A model generated the notes under the pieces. It was not told the DNA's origin and ran no database searches. It saw only the letters and a program-made list of their open reading frames with translations. Positions 1 to 6,849 of a stretch of 8,611 nt of DNA are shown piece by piece (within the stretch, counting starts at the first letter, position 1; every line of letters starts with the position of its first letter). This DNA is from Paludibacteraceae bacterium (GTDB taxonomy: Bacteria > Bacteroidota > Bacteroidia > Bacteroidales > Paludibacteraceae), in the NCBI GenBank assembly GCA_904502115.1, contig CAJGDW010000063.1, forward strand, positions 1 through 8,611, in the 5' to 3' direction. Made by a program: the position numbers and the translations under genes.

Positions 1-4
1 GTTT

Positions 5-7
5 CAT
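5..7 (-). other. Possible start codon of the next gene (cut by left edge)
   Basis: An ATG at 7-5 on the minus strand is followed by AAA and one more base before the window ends, so a protein beginning Met-Lys could start here. It lies about 30 bases downstream of the expected transcription start of the promoter at 44-74, a normal leader length. The only other ATG in the leader (near 36-34) runs into a TAG after four codons. Three bases of coding evidence are not enough to name a product; the call rests on promoter position alone. Confidence 0.3.
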
Positions 8-19
8 GTGATTGTTATC

Positions 20-33
20 GCTACTTGAGTAGC
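20..33. repeat. Short perfect inverted repeat in the leader
   Basis: The plus strand reads GCTACT, then TG, then AGTAGC, giving two 6-base arms that are exact reverse complements around a 2-base centre. It falls just downstream of the expected transcription start of the promoter at 44-74 and ahead of the possible start codon at 5-7. The spacer is too short for a stable RNA loop without opening a base pair, so a protein-binding dyad (operator) is as plausible as a hairpin. A 6+6 dyad can also arise by chance. Confidence 0.35.
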
Positions 34-43
34 ATTGATGATG

Positions 44-74
44 CAAAGGTAAATGCTTTTTCTGAAAATGCAAG
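44..74 (-). promoter_or_regulatory. Bacteroidota-type promoter downstream of the operon
   Basis: On the minus strand, positions 51-44 read TACCTTTG, an exact match to the Bacteroidota -7 element TAnnTTTG. Positions 74-71 read CTTG, three of four matches to the -33 element TTTG, and the spacer (70-52) is 19 bases, as expected for this class. It points towards position 1, starting right behind the stop codon of the LtaS-like gene, so it should drive a gene that begins at or beyond the left edge. No terminator with a strong stem is visible between that stop and this promoter, so read-through from the glycan operon may add to expression. Seen: both elements and spacing. Inferred: activity. Confidence 0.6.
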
Positions 75-90
75 AGCTAATAACATTTTT

Positions 91-1821
91 TTATTCCTCT
101 GTCACTAATTTTTCAAAATAATTAGCACGAATCATTTTATCGGACAGCCTTTGCGCCTCTTTGGGTTGAATAGGACGGTGCTTCCAAGCATCTTTTTCTA
201 ACAAATTGACGCCAAAACCTTTCCAATAATACGACTCACAATCCAAGATATGCAACAAAGTGGGATAAATATCCATCTGATACACAGTGTCGGTAATAAG
301 CACCTTTTGTTCAATGCGCGGAGAATATACTACCAAAGGAATGTATTCGTTTATATTGCCAAAACCCAGCTCATGCACGTTGTTAAAGCCATCGAATTCC
401 TTTCTCGATTTCTTACTAAGGACATTATGGTCTGATGTTATAACAATGGTAGCATCCCTGGTGGTAGTATCGTTCATCAAACTAGTCAACAAAATACCCA
501 GCTGTTTATCCATATACATAACAGCATTGAGGTATCGACGAATCTCATCAGGCATTCCCTCTACGCCTAGGTAATTATCTTCGGGTGTTTCATTAAAGGG
601 TGCATGCATCGTCATGGTAAGCGATAGCAAAAAATCGTATCCTTTTACCACTTCTTCTACCTTGTTAAAAATATCTCTATCGTACCAACTTTTTACCACA
701 TAGTTCTGGTCAATACCGTATGCATCGCTCATAAATCGTTGATTCCAATACGACAGACTTAGTACTGTTACGAGTGCCGAATTAGCGTATAACTTACTGA
801 TTGCAGGATATTCATTCGTAGGAAAACGAAAGCAAGTAGCCCCATCTGTAACGGGCAACAAACCCGTATTGACAATCATCTGTCCATCGGCAGATACACC
901 ATGACGCGTTTGTGGTTCTACCTTTGGAGCATACAACAACGAGTCATTATCTTGTATAAAAGCATACAAATTGGGAGTAATCTCGGGCGTAATGGTCCAC
1001 GACTCGAAACTCTCTATTAGCAAAATGATTAAAGGTGTTTGGGGAGCAGGGATGGTTGCTGTAGGACGAACGAACAAACTAGCAATTTGCTTTTCTTTGT
1101 CTGTTAGGTTGTAGTTTTCTGTTGTGAATGGCAACAGCACCAATTCTTTCAGTTGATAAATAAAGGAATGAACCACCGATGTATTCATTATATACTGCTC
1201 TGTGGTAAAACCAAGCATAGTTCCTTCGCCCTCGCTAGCAAAAGGGTTTAGGACTTTTATGCCATGCTTGCATTCTTTTTGTCCACAATTATGTGGTAGA
1301 TGAATATCAACATTCGCAATAAAACTAAGCAGAAGAGCAACAGAAATGGTAACAGCAAACCCTTTTACGTGTTTGTTGGTCTGGCGAAAAAAGAAAACCA
1401 CAGCCGCCAGTACAATAGTAGGGAGCAAAAATAACCAATCCACAGGTTCGTTAAACAGCCAAATACTATTCCACACACCATTCATATTACCAATCATGGT
1501 AATCGAATGCTCTTCGATAAAAATAGCGTTAGAGCGATAATATACCAACTCTGCCATCGACCACAACGCAAGCAGCAAAGAAACAAATAGGGTCCAATAA
1601 TTCCGCTTACACAACAAAGAGAACGAAGCAATAACACCCGCTATTCCCAGTTTAATCAAGAACAGAGAGATTGTTTCGAAGACACGCACCACCGATCCTT
1701 CTATACATCGGTGAAACAACAAACATTGAAAAAGAATCCCCAAAAGGAAAACACCCATCACCACATAACCTGCGTATGGAGCGTTTCTAAATTGTATTAT
1801 TTTTTCTTTAAGCAACGACAT
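91..1821 (-). CDS. LtaS/sulfatase-family membrane phosphotransferase
   Basis: The 576-residue protein has the LtaS build: about five N-terminal membrane segments (roughly 17-36, 48-71, 74-96, 127-146, 154-170) followed by a large sulfatase-fold domain outside the membrane. Family landmarks are visible: IESFES (E270, metal ligand), GVSADGQ (S310 where LtaS has its catalytic Thr), MHAPF (H406), TSDHN (D464, H465, metal ligands) and the C-terminal QMDIYPTLL block. Known members move phosphoglycerol (LtaS, OpgB) or phosphoethanolamine (EptA) from phospholipid to an acceptor outside the membrane; others are hydrolases. Bacteroidota do not make lipoteichoic acid, so here it more likely modifies the glycan made by the upstream genes, or a membrane lipid. 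It is the last gene of the operon, 8 bp after the acyltransferase. Family assignment is firm; donor and acceptor are unknown. Confidence 0.88.
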   Translation of the reverse strand: MSLLKEKIIQFRNAPYAGYVVMGVFLLGILFQCLLFHRCIEGSVVRVFETISLFLIKLGIAGVIASFSLLCKRNYWTLFVSLLLALWSMAELVYYRSNAIFIEEHSITMIGNMNGVWNSIWLFNEPVDWLFLLPTIVLAAVVFFFRQTNKHVKGFAVTISVALLLSFIANVDIHLPHNCGQKECKHGIKVLNPFASEGEGTMLGFTTEQYIMNTSVVHSFIYQLKELVLLPFTTENYNLTDKEKQIASLFVRPTATIPAPQTPLIILLIESFESWTITPEITPNLYAFIQDNDSLLYAPKVEPQTRHGVSADGQMIVNTGLLPVTDGATCFRFPTNEYPAISKLYANSALVTVLSLSYWNQRFMSDAYGIDQNYVVKSWYDRDIFNKVEEVVKGYDFLLSLTMTMHAPFNETPEDNYLGVEGMPDEIRRYLNAVMYMDKQLGILLTSLMNDTTTRDATIVITSDHNVLSKKSRKEFDGFNNVHELGFGNINEYIPLVVYSPRIEQKVLITDTVYQMDIYPTLLHILDCESYYWKGFGVNLLEKDAWKHRPIQPKEAQRLSDKMIRANYFEKLVTEE

Positions 1822-1829
1822 AGCTGCAA

Positions 1830-2888
1830 TTACTTTTTATATCCACCAAACAAGTGTTGATGCAGCGCTTTATATCCTATAGACAATAAAATGGAAACCA
1901 AAACATAGACAGATACAGAAAGCAATACATTATCGGTTTTAAAATGCCAATACAAATGACGAATCACTGGATGAATGGCAAACAAGAACGCCGAAATAGA
2001 CCCCACATATACAAACACCTTGTTTAGAAAGGATACCTTTTTCATCATTGCCTCCAAATAAATCGCCAGACATATCGCTATGAGCGGACTAAATATCCAT
2101 ACATAACCATCAATATTGGAAAGCACTAGCAATACACTTCCTAGTACAAACAGTAGCAAATTTTTCCAATTTTCTTGAAAAACAACACTCCAATTATACC
2201 TAGCGTAGGCAATTCCAAAGGTAAAGGGTAATATCCACCCAATAAATTGATGCCTAACAAAGTTCATTAAAGGATAATTCTTTTGATAAAAAACACAACA
2301 TGCTATCAAAAAGAACGACAATATATTAAGCGCTATTAGGCTTTTATGATCTTTCTTATAAAAGAACAAGTAATAGCAAGCATACAATTGAATAATCAGA
2401 CCAAAGTACCAATAAACACCGGGATTTATTTCTTCTGGCCATATATTAGAAGCAAAACACAAATGCTTTATTATGCTTACCAATGATATTCTTTCCCCGT
2501 ACAATAAATAGTCAAAAAAAACAAACATCAGATACGGAATTAGCATAAGCAATAGCATTTTTATCCAATGCGATTTTATAAATTGCCAAAAAGTAAGGGA
2601 CACTTGAGCCAGCTGAACCTCGTACTTTCTAACCAATCCGTACCCGCTAAGAAATAAAAAAACAGGCACTCCATACCATCCTAAGAAAGAAAAAACATTG
2701 GCAGTGAGTGTGCCTGGTGCGGTAATAATACTATCCAAGAAACTAGATAGCATGTGAGGTGTATAGGCAAATTCATTTTCTTTAATAGGAACAAGCAAAT
2801 GAACCAAATTATGAATAACGATAAACAAGATGGCAACACCTCGCATCGAATTGGATTCTTCTAAAGTAATGGGACTCTTTTTAATCAT
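1830..2888 (-). CDS. Acyltransferase-3 family membrane protein (probable O-acetyltransferase)
   Basis: This 352-residue, very hydrophobic protein has about ten membrane segments, the usual size for the acyltransferase-3 family (PF01757). The N-terminal signature is present: MRGVAILFIVIHN with R16 and H26, the charged pair needed for acyl transfer, then GVPVFLFLSGYGL at 73-85. Near the end, GSISAFLFAIHPVIRHLY (296-313) fits the conserved last segments. These enzymes take an acyl group, usually acetyl, from the cytoplasm and place it on a sugar of a surface glycan. The place among glycosyltransferases, 3 bp after one and 8 bp before the LtaS-like gene, supports O-acylation of this locus's glycan. 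Only nine residues separate R16 and H26, against ten in the motif I know best (R/K-X10-H). The acyl group and target sugar cannot be read from sequence. Confidence 0.88.
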   Translation of the reverse strand: MIKKSPITLEESNSMRGVAILFIVIHNLVHLLVPIKENEFAYTPHMLSSFLDSIITAPGTLTANVFSFLGWYGVPVFLFLSGYGLVRKYEVQLAQVSLTFWQFIKSHWIKMLLLMLIPYLMFVFFDYLLYGERISLVSIIKHLCFASNIWPEEINPGVYWYFGLIIQLYACYYLFFYKKDHKSLIALNILSFFLIACCVFYQKNYPLMNFVRHQFIGWILPFTFGIAYARYNWSVVFQENWKNLLLFVLGSVLLVLSNIDGYVWIFSPLIAICLAIYLEAMMKKVSFLNKVFVYVGSISAFLFAIHPVIRHLYWHFKTDNVLLSVSVYVLVSILLSIGYKALHQHLFGGYKK

Positions 2889-2891
2889 ATC

Positions 2892-4010
2892 TTATGTATA
2901 CAAATCAAATACCGCTTGTTTAATGCTTTTTTGCAAAAACAATTCTTCTACACGTGCACGTGCCGCTAATCCATACTGACATCTAAGTTCCTTGTTTTCT
3001 ATCAGTTCATCTATTGCTTTGGCCAATTGTATTGACGATTGGTTCTCTACCTCAATTCCTGTTTGACGATGCACACTGACCCAATTTACACCCGATCCGT
3101 TAATGGTAAAAGTTACGGCTGGCGAATAACAATACATCGCTTCTGCCAAAGCCACACCAAAAGCTTCATTTTTTGTCACCGAAGGGAAAGCAAACACATC
3201 GGCTGCGTAATAATATGCTGGCAACATATCTTCTGGTATTCTTCCTAAAAACTGCACACGTTCATCGGTTGTCTTACTTTTTAACGACGGAGTCAAAGGA
3301 CCCGATCCGCCTACCAATATCTTACATTGAGATTGCATGTATTGTGTCGCTTCGATAAGATACTCAATACCCTTGTAGGGCACATGTCTGCCCAGAAACA
3401 TAACGATGGGTACATGTTGGTACTGCTCCTTTAAACGAGTTACCTTCTCTTTGAGTTCGGGAGTTTCTTCAAATACTCCTTCTTTTATGATATTGGGAAT
3501 AATAACAACCTTATCTTTCGCACGTTTCAAAGGTGCTGAATCTTCGCAATAATTGGGACTTGTTGCTATAATCTTGTAGGCCCTATCCACCAATTTGGTT
3601 TCGGAACGTCTTACCAACTTATACAATAATTTTTGGGCAACAATATCCGAATGCCAATGCAATATCACTTTACAGGATGCTGGCTTCAGCATATTCACAT
3701 ATACACCCAATAGCGGATTGGGCAAATGCAGATGTATATAATCGGGGCGAAATTCTTTTATTACCTTTTTTAATTGAGAATAATACGACAAGGAAATAGG
3801 CTGACTAAACAACTGCGCTTGTATGGCCACACGTGTCACCTCTATACCCTCGTACGTTTCATGTACCGTTTTATTTACGTCGTTAAAACATATTATTCGT
3901 TGAACTACCGAAGGATCCTCTTTTAGTATACCTACTACAGAATAACACACATCTTCTATTCCACCTGCGTAAGGTGTATAAAATTTTGAAATATGTAAAA
4001 TCTTCTTCAT
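2892..4010 (-). CDS. Family 4 glycosyltransferase (GT-B fold)
   Basis: This 372-residue cytoplasmic protein has the two-domain GT-B layout. The N-terminal domain starts with KILHISKFYTPYAGGIE, whose GG loop (16-17) is the usual acceptor-side loop, and has LHWHSD at 117-122. The C-terminal domain has FLGRHVPYKGIEYLIEA (205-221), GGSGP (234-238), the AADVFAFPS strand (269-277) and the EX7E motif with E282 and E290. These place it in GT4, a retaining family that uses nucleotide sugars. The stretch SGVNWVSVHRQTG (306-318) resembles a feature of surface-glycan GT4 enzymes, some of them mannosyltransferases, but does not fix the sugar. It is one of four transferases in the operon, 4 bp after the preceding GT4 gene. 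ATAATAGG sits right before the ATG, and no proper Shine-Dalgarno is seen. Confidence 0.9.
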   Translation of the reverse strand: MKKILHISKFYTPYAGGIEDVCYSVVGILKEDPSVVQRIICFNDVNKTVHETYEGIEVTRVAIQAQLFSQPISLSYYSQLKKVIKEFRPDYIHLHLPNPLLGVYVNMLKPASCKVILHWHSDIVAQKLLYKLVRRSETKLVDRAYKIIATSPNYCEDSAPLKRAKDKVVIIPNIIKEGVFEETPELKEKVTRLKEQYQHVPIVMFLGRHVPYKGIEYLIEATQYMQSQCKILVGGSGPLTPSLKSKTTDERVQFLGRIPEDMLPAYYYAADVFAFPSVTKNEAFGVALAEAMYCYSPAVTFTINGSGVNWVSVHRQTGIEVENQSSIQLAKAIDELIENKELRCQYGLAARARVEELFLQKSIKQAVFDLYT

Positions 4011-4014
4011 CCTA

Positions 4015-5082
4015 TTATACTACTAACTTCTTAAGTATATTTTTTAATTGGTTCGCCGAATGTTGCCAATCGTATTTTTGACTTTGCTGCTTGCCTAACT
4101 TTATCTTCTGTTCTACTAGAGGCCTGTTTTCGGACAATAATATAAATTGTATTTGAGCAATAATAGATTCTTTATCATTTGGATTACAATACCATGCTGC
4201 ATCTTCATTTATCTCGTGAAACACATCAATATCAGATACCAGTACAGGACATCCCGCACTCATCGCCTCTATAGGAGGAATTCCAAAACCTTCGTACAAC
4301 GATGGATATACAAATAATGACGCATTCTTATACGCCTGCTTTAAAAGGGCGTCATCTACAAATCCAAGAAATTCAACCTGCCCACTATTTGACATATCCA
4401 AACCAACTTCGCCAAACGAGGTTGCCTTCCCGCCTATGATATACAATTTATGCGTACTAATTCCCGATGACAAGAATGCATCTACCAGCATTTTAAAGTT
4501 CTTACGAGGATCGATAGACGACACCGCTAACAAATAAGGTTGAGTAAAACGTTCGTCTACCGAATCAATTGAACTGGTAGCGGAAAGTTCTGATGATACC
4601 GCATTATATACCACTTCAATTTTGGCAGGATCTACATGCAAATATTTAACAATTTCATTTTTTGAGAACTGACTAACAGTAAGAATTTTACTGCAATGAC
4701 GCACCAAGATTGGTGTTAAACAGCCATATAAGATACGATAAGGTACTGAAAACCATTTTTTATTGACCATGAAGGCAATATCGTGTATGGTAGCAATGTG
4801 CTTCTTCTTAAAGATAGGACCCAATCCACTAAAACTGATTAACAAAGCATCCGAAAACTTTTTCAAATAAAGGGGTAATGAAATCTGCTCCCACAAATGT
4901 CCTTTTAACGCACCACACACGGTTACCTTAAAGGGACAATCATAACTTGAAAGGATATTCTTTGGAGCAAGCACCTCAAAGTTAACCCCCAATTGATGCA
5001 TGGCTAGACACATCTGATAAGCAAAACGAGGGATACCCGTTTGCTTTTGTGTTAAAAATCGACCATTAATATAAAGTTTCAT
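4015..5082 (-). CDS. Family 4 glycosyltransferase (GT-B fold), mannosyltransferase-like
   Basis: The 355-residue protein is a second GT4 enzyme, clearly different from its downstream neighbour. It opens with YINGRFLTQKQTGIPRFAY, the TGI-R-F form of the N-terminal loop. It then shows ATIHDIAF (97-104, with H100 and D101), LTVSQFSKNEI (134-144), the donor-site stretch VSSIDPRKNF (187-196) and EGFGIPPIE (264-272), an EX7E motif. This combination is common in O-antigen transferases of the WbaZ/MtfB type, several of which add mannose; that specificity is only an analogy here. It should act in the cytoplasm on the lipid-linked oligosaccharide. Its ATG overlaps the stop of the upstream gene as ATGA (5082-5079), and the A-rich stretch before the ATG is typical of Bacteroidota starts. 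Confidence 0.9.
   Translation of the reverse strand: MKLYINGRFLTQKQTGIPRFAYQMCLAMHQLGVNFEVLAPKNILSSYDCPFKVTVCGALKGHLWEQISLPLYLKKFSDALLISFSGLGPIFKKKHIATIHDIAFMVNKKWFSVPYRILYGCLTPILVRHCSKILTVSQFSKNEIVKYLHVDPAKIEVVYNAVSSELSATSSIDSVDERFTQPYLLAVSSIDPRKNFKMLVDAFLSSGISTHKLYIIGGKATSFGEVGLDMSNSGQVEFLGFVDDALLKQAYKNASLFVYPSLYEGFGIPPIEAMSAGCPVLVSDIDVFHEINEDAAWYCNPNDKESIIAQIQFILLSENRPLVEQKIKLGKQQSQKYDWQHSANQLKNILKKLVV
5079..5082 (-). promoter_or_regulatory. ATGA stop-start overlap
   Basis: On the minus strand, ATG (5082-5080) starts the GT4 gene and TGA (5081-5079) ends the upstream family 2 gene. Such a 4-base overlap lets a terminating ribosome restart and usually keeps two products in step. Confidence 0.75.
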
Positions 5083-5978
5083 ACTTTTTTGTTTTTATAC
5101 AATCCATACCTGTAGGCAAATTTCTGTACCTCCGATGGATTGTGCTTTCGTTTTGCAACAAAAATTCCCACACGTAATAGCATGCGACCCATAAAGTTAG
5201 CACATTTGTGATAAAAAGAACTATATACGGTAGTAAAAAATACGTTACGACCCGCAAATATAATGGATTCACGCTTTTCGTTTAGGGTAAAACTTTTACC
5301 CTCTAGATGAACTACCTTTGCTGCAGGGACAGATACTACCTGATAACCTTTCTTTTTGACCTGATAACAGAGCAACGCATCTTCGTAATACATAAATATA
5401 GCGGGATCAAAACCTCCTACCTCATTCCATACGTTACGTTTTATCATCAAATCTGCTCCACATATATACGCCACCTCCAAAGGTTTGCTTCCGTAATTAA
5501 ATTCCTTGTTCTTACCATAACGAATGGGCAATAAACATCCTTTACACGCCGCATCCAATTCTACAAGTATACCGGGAAACAAGCGTTTAAAGGAATGCGC
5601 TGGAAGACGATTGGCATCGTACAAATTTGCGCCACATATACCAACCTTTTCATGCGCATCCAAATAATCGGATAATAGTTTCAACGAATTATCTTCCAAC
5701 AATGTATCCGGATTCAAGAACAAAATATTTCGACCATTCGCCTCTTCTACCCCCGCATTGTTTGCTCTGCCAAACCCCACATTTTGAGACAGGATTTTTA
5801 GTTTAATTGCAGGAAATTTAGTTTGTAGCGACAATACATCATCGGTAGATGCATTATCTACCACAATAATTTCGTAGTCTAATTGCTTGGTATGTTGCAC
5901 CACCGATTCAATAGCATCCGCCAACAACGATGTTGTATTGTAATTAACCAATATGATAGATAAATCGATCATTTCCAT
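5079..5978 (-). CDS. Family 2 glycosyltransferase, WbbL/rhamnosyltransferase-like
   Basis: The 299-residue protein is a GT-A fold family 2 enzyme. Visible are DLSIILVNYNT (5-15), the nucleotide-binding VVDNASTD (39-46), NVGFGRANNAG (66-76), the metal-binding LNPDT (88-92), GGFDPAIFMYYEDALLCY (188-205, catalytic-base region with E199 and D200) and the late VHLEGKS (223-229). This order matches WbbL-like proteins, many of which add rhamnose, so rhamnosyl transfer is a reasonable guess only. The usual ED-x-DLC reads EDALLC, with Leu for the last Asp, while the ED pair is kept. The longest reading starts at 5978 (MEMIDLS). The internal ATG at 5972 (MIDLS) gives the usual family N-terminus and an ATGA overlap with the upstream stop, so it is at least as likely the true start. 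Confidence 0.9.
   Translation of the reverse strand: MEMIDLSIILVNYNTTSLLADAIESVVQHTKQLDYEIIVVDNASTDDVLSLQTKFPAIKLKILSQNVGFGRANNAGVEEANGRNILFLNPDTLLEDNSLKLLSDYLDAHEKVGICGANLYDANRLPAHSFKRLFPGILVELDAACKGCLLPIRYGKNKEFNYGSKPLEVAYICGADLMIKRNVWNEVGGFDPAIFMYYEDALLCYQVKKKGYQVVSVPAAKVVHLEGKSFTLNEKRESIIFAGRNVFFTTVYSSFYHKCANFMGRMLLRVGIFVAKRKHNPSEVQKFAYRYGLYKNKKV
5969..5972 (-). promoter_or_regulatory. ATGA overlap suggesting the true start of the WbbL-like gene
   Basis: The stop TGA of the upstream family 2 gene (5971-5969) overlaps an in-frame ATG (5972-5970), the third codon of the longest reading of the next gene. The same arrangement occurs at 5082-5079, which favours this ATG over the one at 5978-5976. 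Confidence 0.55.
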
Positions 5979-6841
5979 GCAAACAAATGAACAATACTAT
6001 ACTTTAAGAATTTACGTTTGCTTTTTTTTAGCAATTGTGCCGCTATGGTACGACACAGACGAAGTTTATACAACAACACACATCGCACGCTCAATTGTTT
6101 AGCAAAACGCAAACACGAAGACAAATAAGATTTATACCGCTCTATGGACATTGAGTCTTCTATAGACAACAAAGATAATTTTTGCTGAAGAACCGTATCT
6201 AGAACATACATTTTTCCTCTCTGCAGATGAAGCTGGTAAAAATAACGATAGTCCAGCATATCCAATGGATATTGCTCATCAAATCCACCTACTTGGCATA
6301 TCGCCGACACAGACAGCAACGTTGCCGAGTTAAAGGCCATGTAGATTTCGCTTTTACGCTCTGCTGCAACCTTATTAGTATAAGGCTTTAGGTACGACTG
6401 CCAGAAAGGTCCCACCCATTTGGGGTAACAACATGGCGATAAATGTATCGATTCCTGGCATAAATTTGGTACTGCAGCACAATAATCTGTCGCATTATCT
6501 TGATATAGAAAGTTAGAAATAGAGGTAAAATATTCTGCAGTCAAAGCGGTATCTTGGTCAAGTAACAACAACCAATCTGCTTTATTTTGTTGAGCTAATT
6601 GCAACGCTTCGCTGTAAGCTCCTTGTAGGTATCGATTACTCGTTGCATTTATCAGTGTATATTCTGTCGACAAAGGGATAGTTACCTCTGGCGAATTATT
6701 GTATATAAGCAGCGTATAAGGCACCGTTAAAGACGCACAGTACTTCTTAAACGATTGATACGAAATACTCTCCTGAAGGGTGGTTTTATACAAAACTATA
6801 ATGATTTGAATCCTATTGGGCATCATGTTACTATTGGTCAT
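5969..6841 (-). CDS. Divergent family 2 glycosyltransferase (RfbF-like)
   Basis: This 290-residue protein fits the RfbF-like branch of family 2, in which many members are called rhamnosyltransferases. Seen are IQIIIVLYKT (11-20), LLIYNNSPE (44-52) in place of the usual DNxS strand, NRYLQGAYSEAL (69-80), the metal-binding LLLLDQDT (91-98) and VGGFDEQYPLDMLDY (184-198), where D194 and D197 stand at the catalytic-base position (canonical form F-I-D-x-x-D). The last about 45 residues are rich in Lys and Arg with hydrophobic patches (KKSKRKFLKYSIVHLFAWK), which would suit attachment to the inner membrane face. It lies 8 bp after the polymerase gene. M1 is used; M6 and M7 are alternatives. An 8-base homopolymer lies in its 3' part (6022-6029). 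Family is well supported, sugar unknown. Confidence 0.85.
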   Translation of the reverse strand: MTNSNMMPNRIQIIIVLYKTTLQESISYQSFKKYCASLTVPYTLLIYNNSPEVTIPLSTEYTLINATSNRYLQGAYSEALQLAQQNKADWLLLLDQDTALTAEYFTSISNFLYQDNATDYCAAVPNLCQESIHLSPCCYPKWVGPFWQSYLKPYTNKVAAERKSEIYMAFNSATLLSVSAICQVGGFDEQYPLDMLDYRYFYQLHLQRGKMYVLDTVLQQKLSLLSIEDSMSIERYKSYLSSCLRFAKQLSVRCVLLYKLRLCRTIAAQLLKKSKRKFLKYSIVHLFAWK

Positions 6842-6849
6842 TTTAATGG

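Noticed and set aside
54..72. Imperfect inverted repeat (TGC-A-TTTT / AAAA-A-GCA on the minus strand) considered as a terminator behind the LtaS-like gene.
   Set aside because: The stem is nearly all A-T with a mismatch and no following T run, and it occupies the spacer of the promoter at 44-74.
250..574. Overlapping plus-strand open frames of 61 and 95 codons.
   Set aside because: Both are antisense to the catalytic domain of the LtaS-like protein, whose motifs show the minus frame is the coding one.
2892..5082. The two adjacent family 4 transferases as a recent tandem duplication.
   Set aside because: They share only general family motifs; their N-terminal loops (AGGIE versus TGIPRF) and donor-site stretches differ clearly.
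5066..5272. Open frame of 68 codons on the minus strand across the end of the WbbL-like gene.
   Set aside because: It is out of frame with the well-supported transferase and matches no family I recognise.
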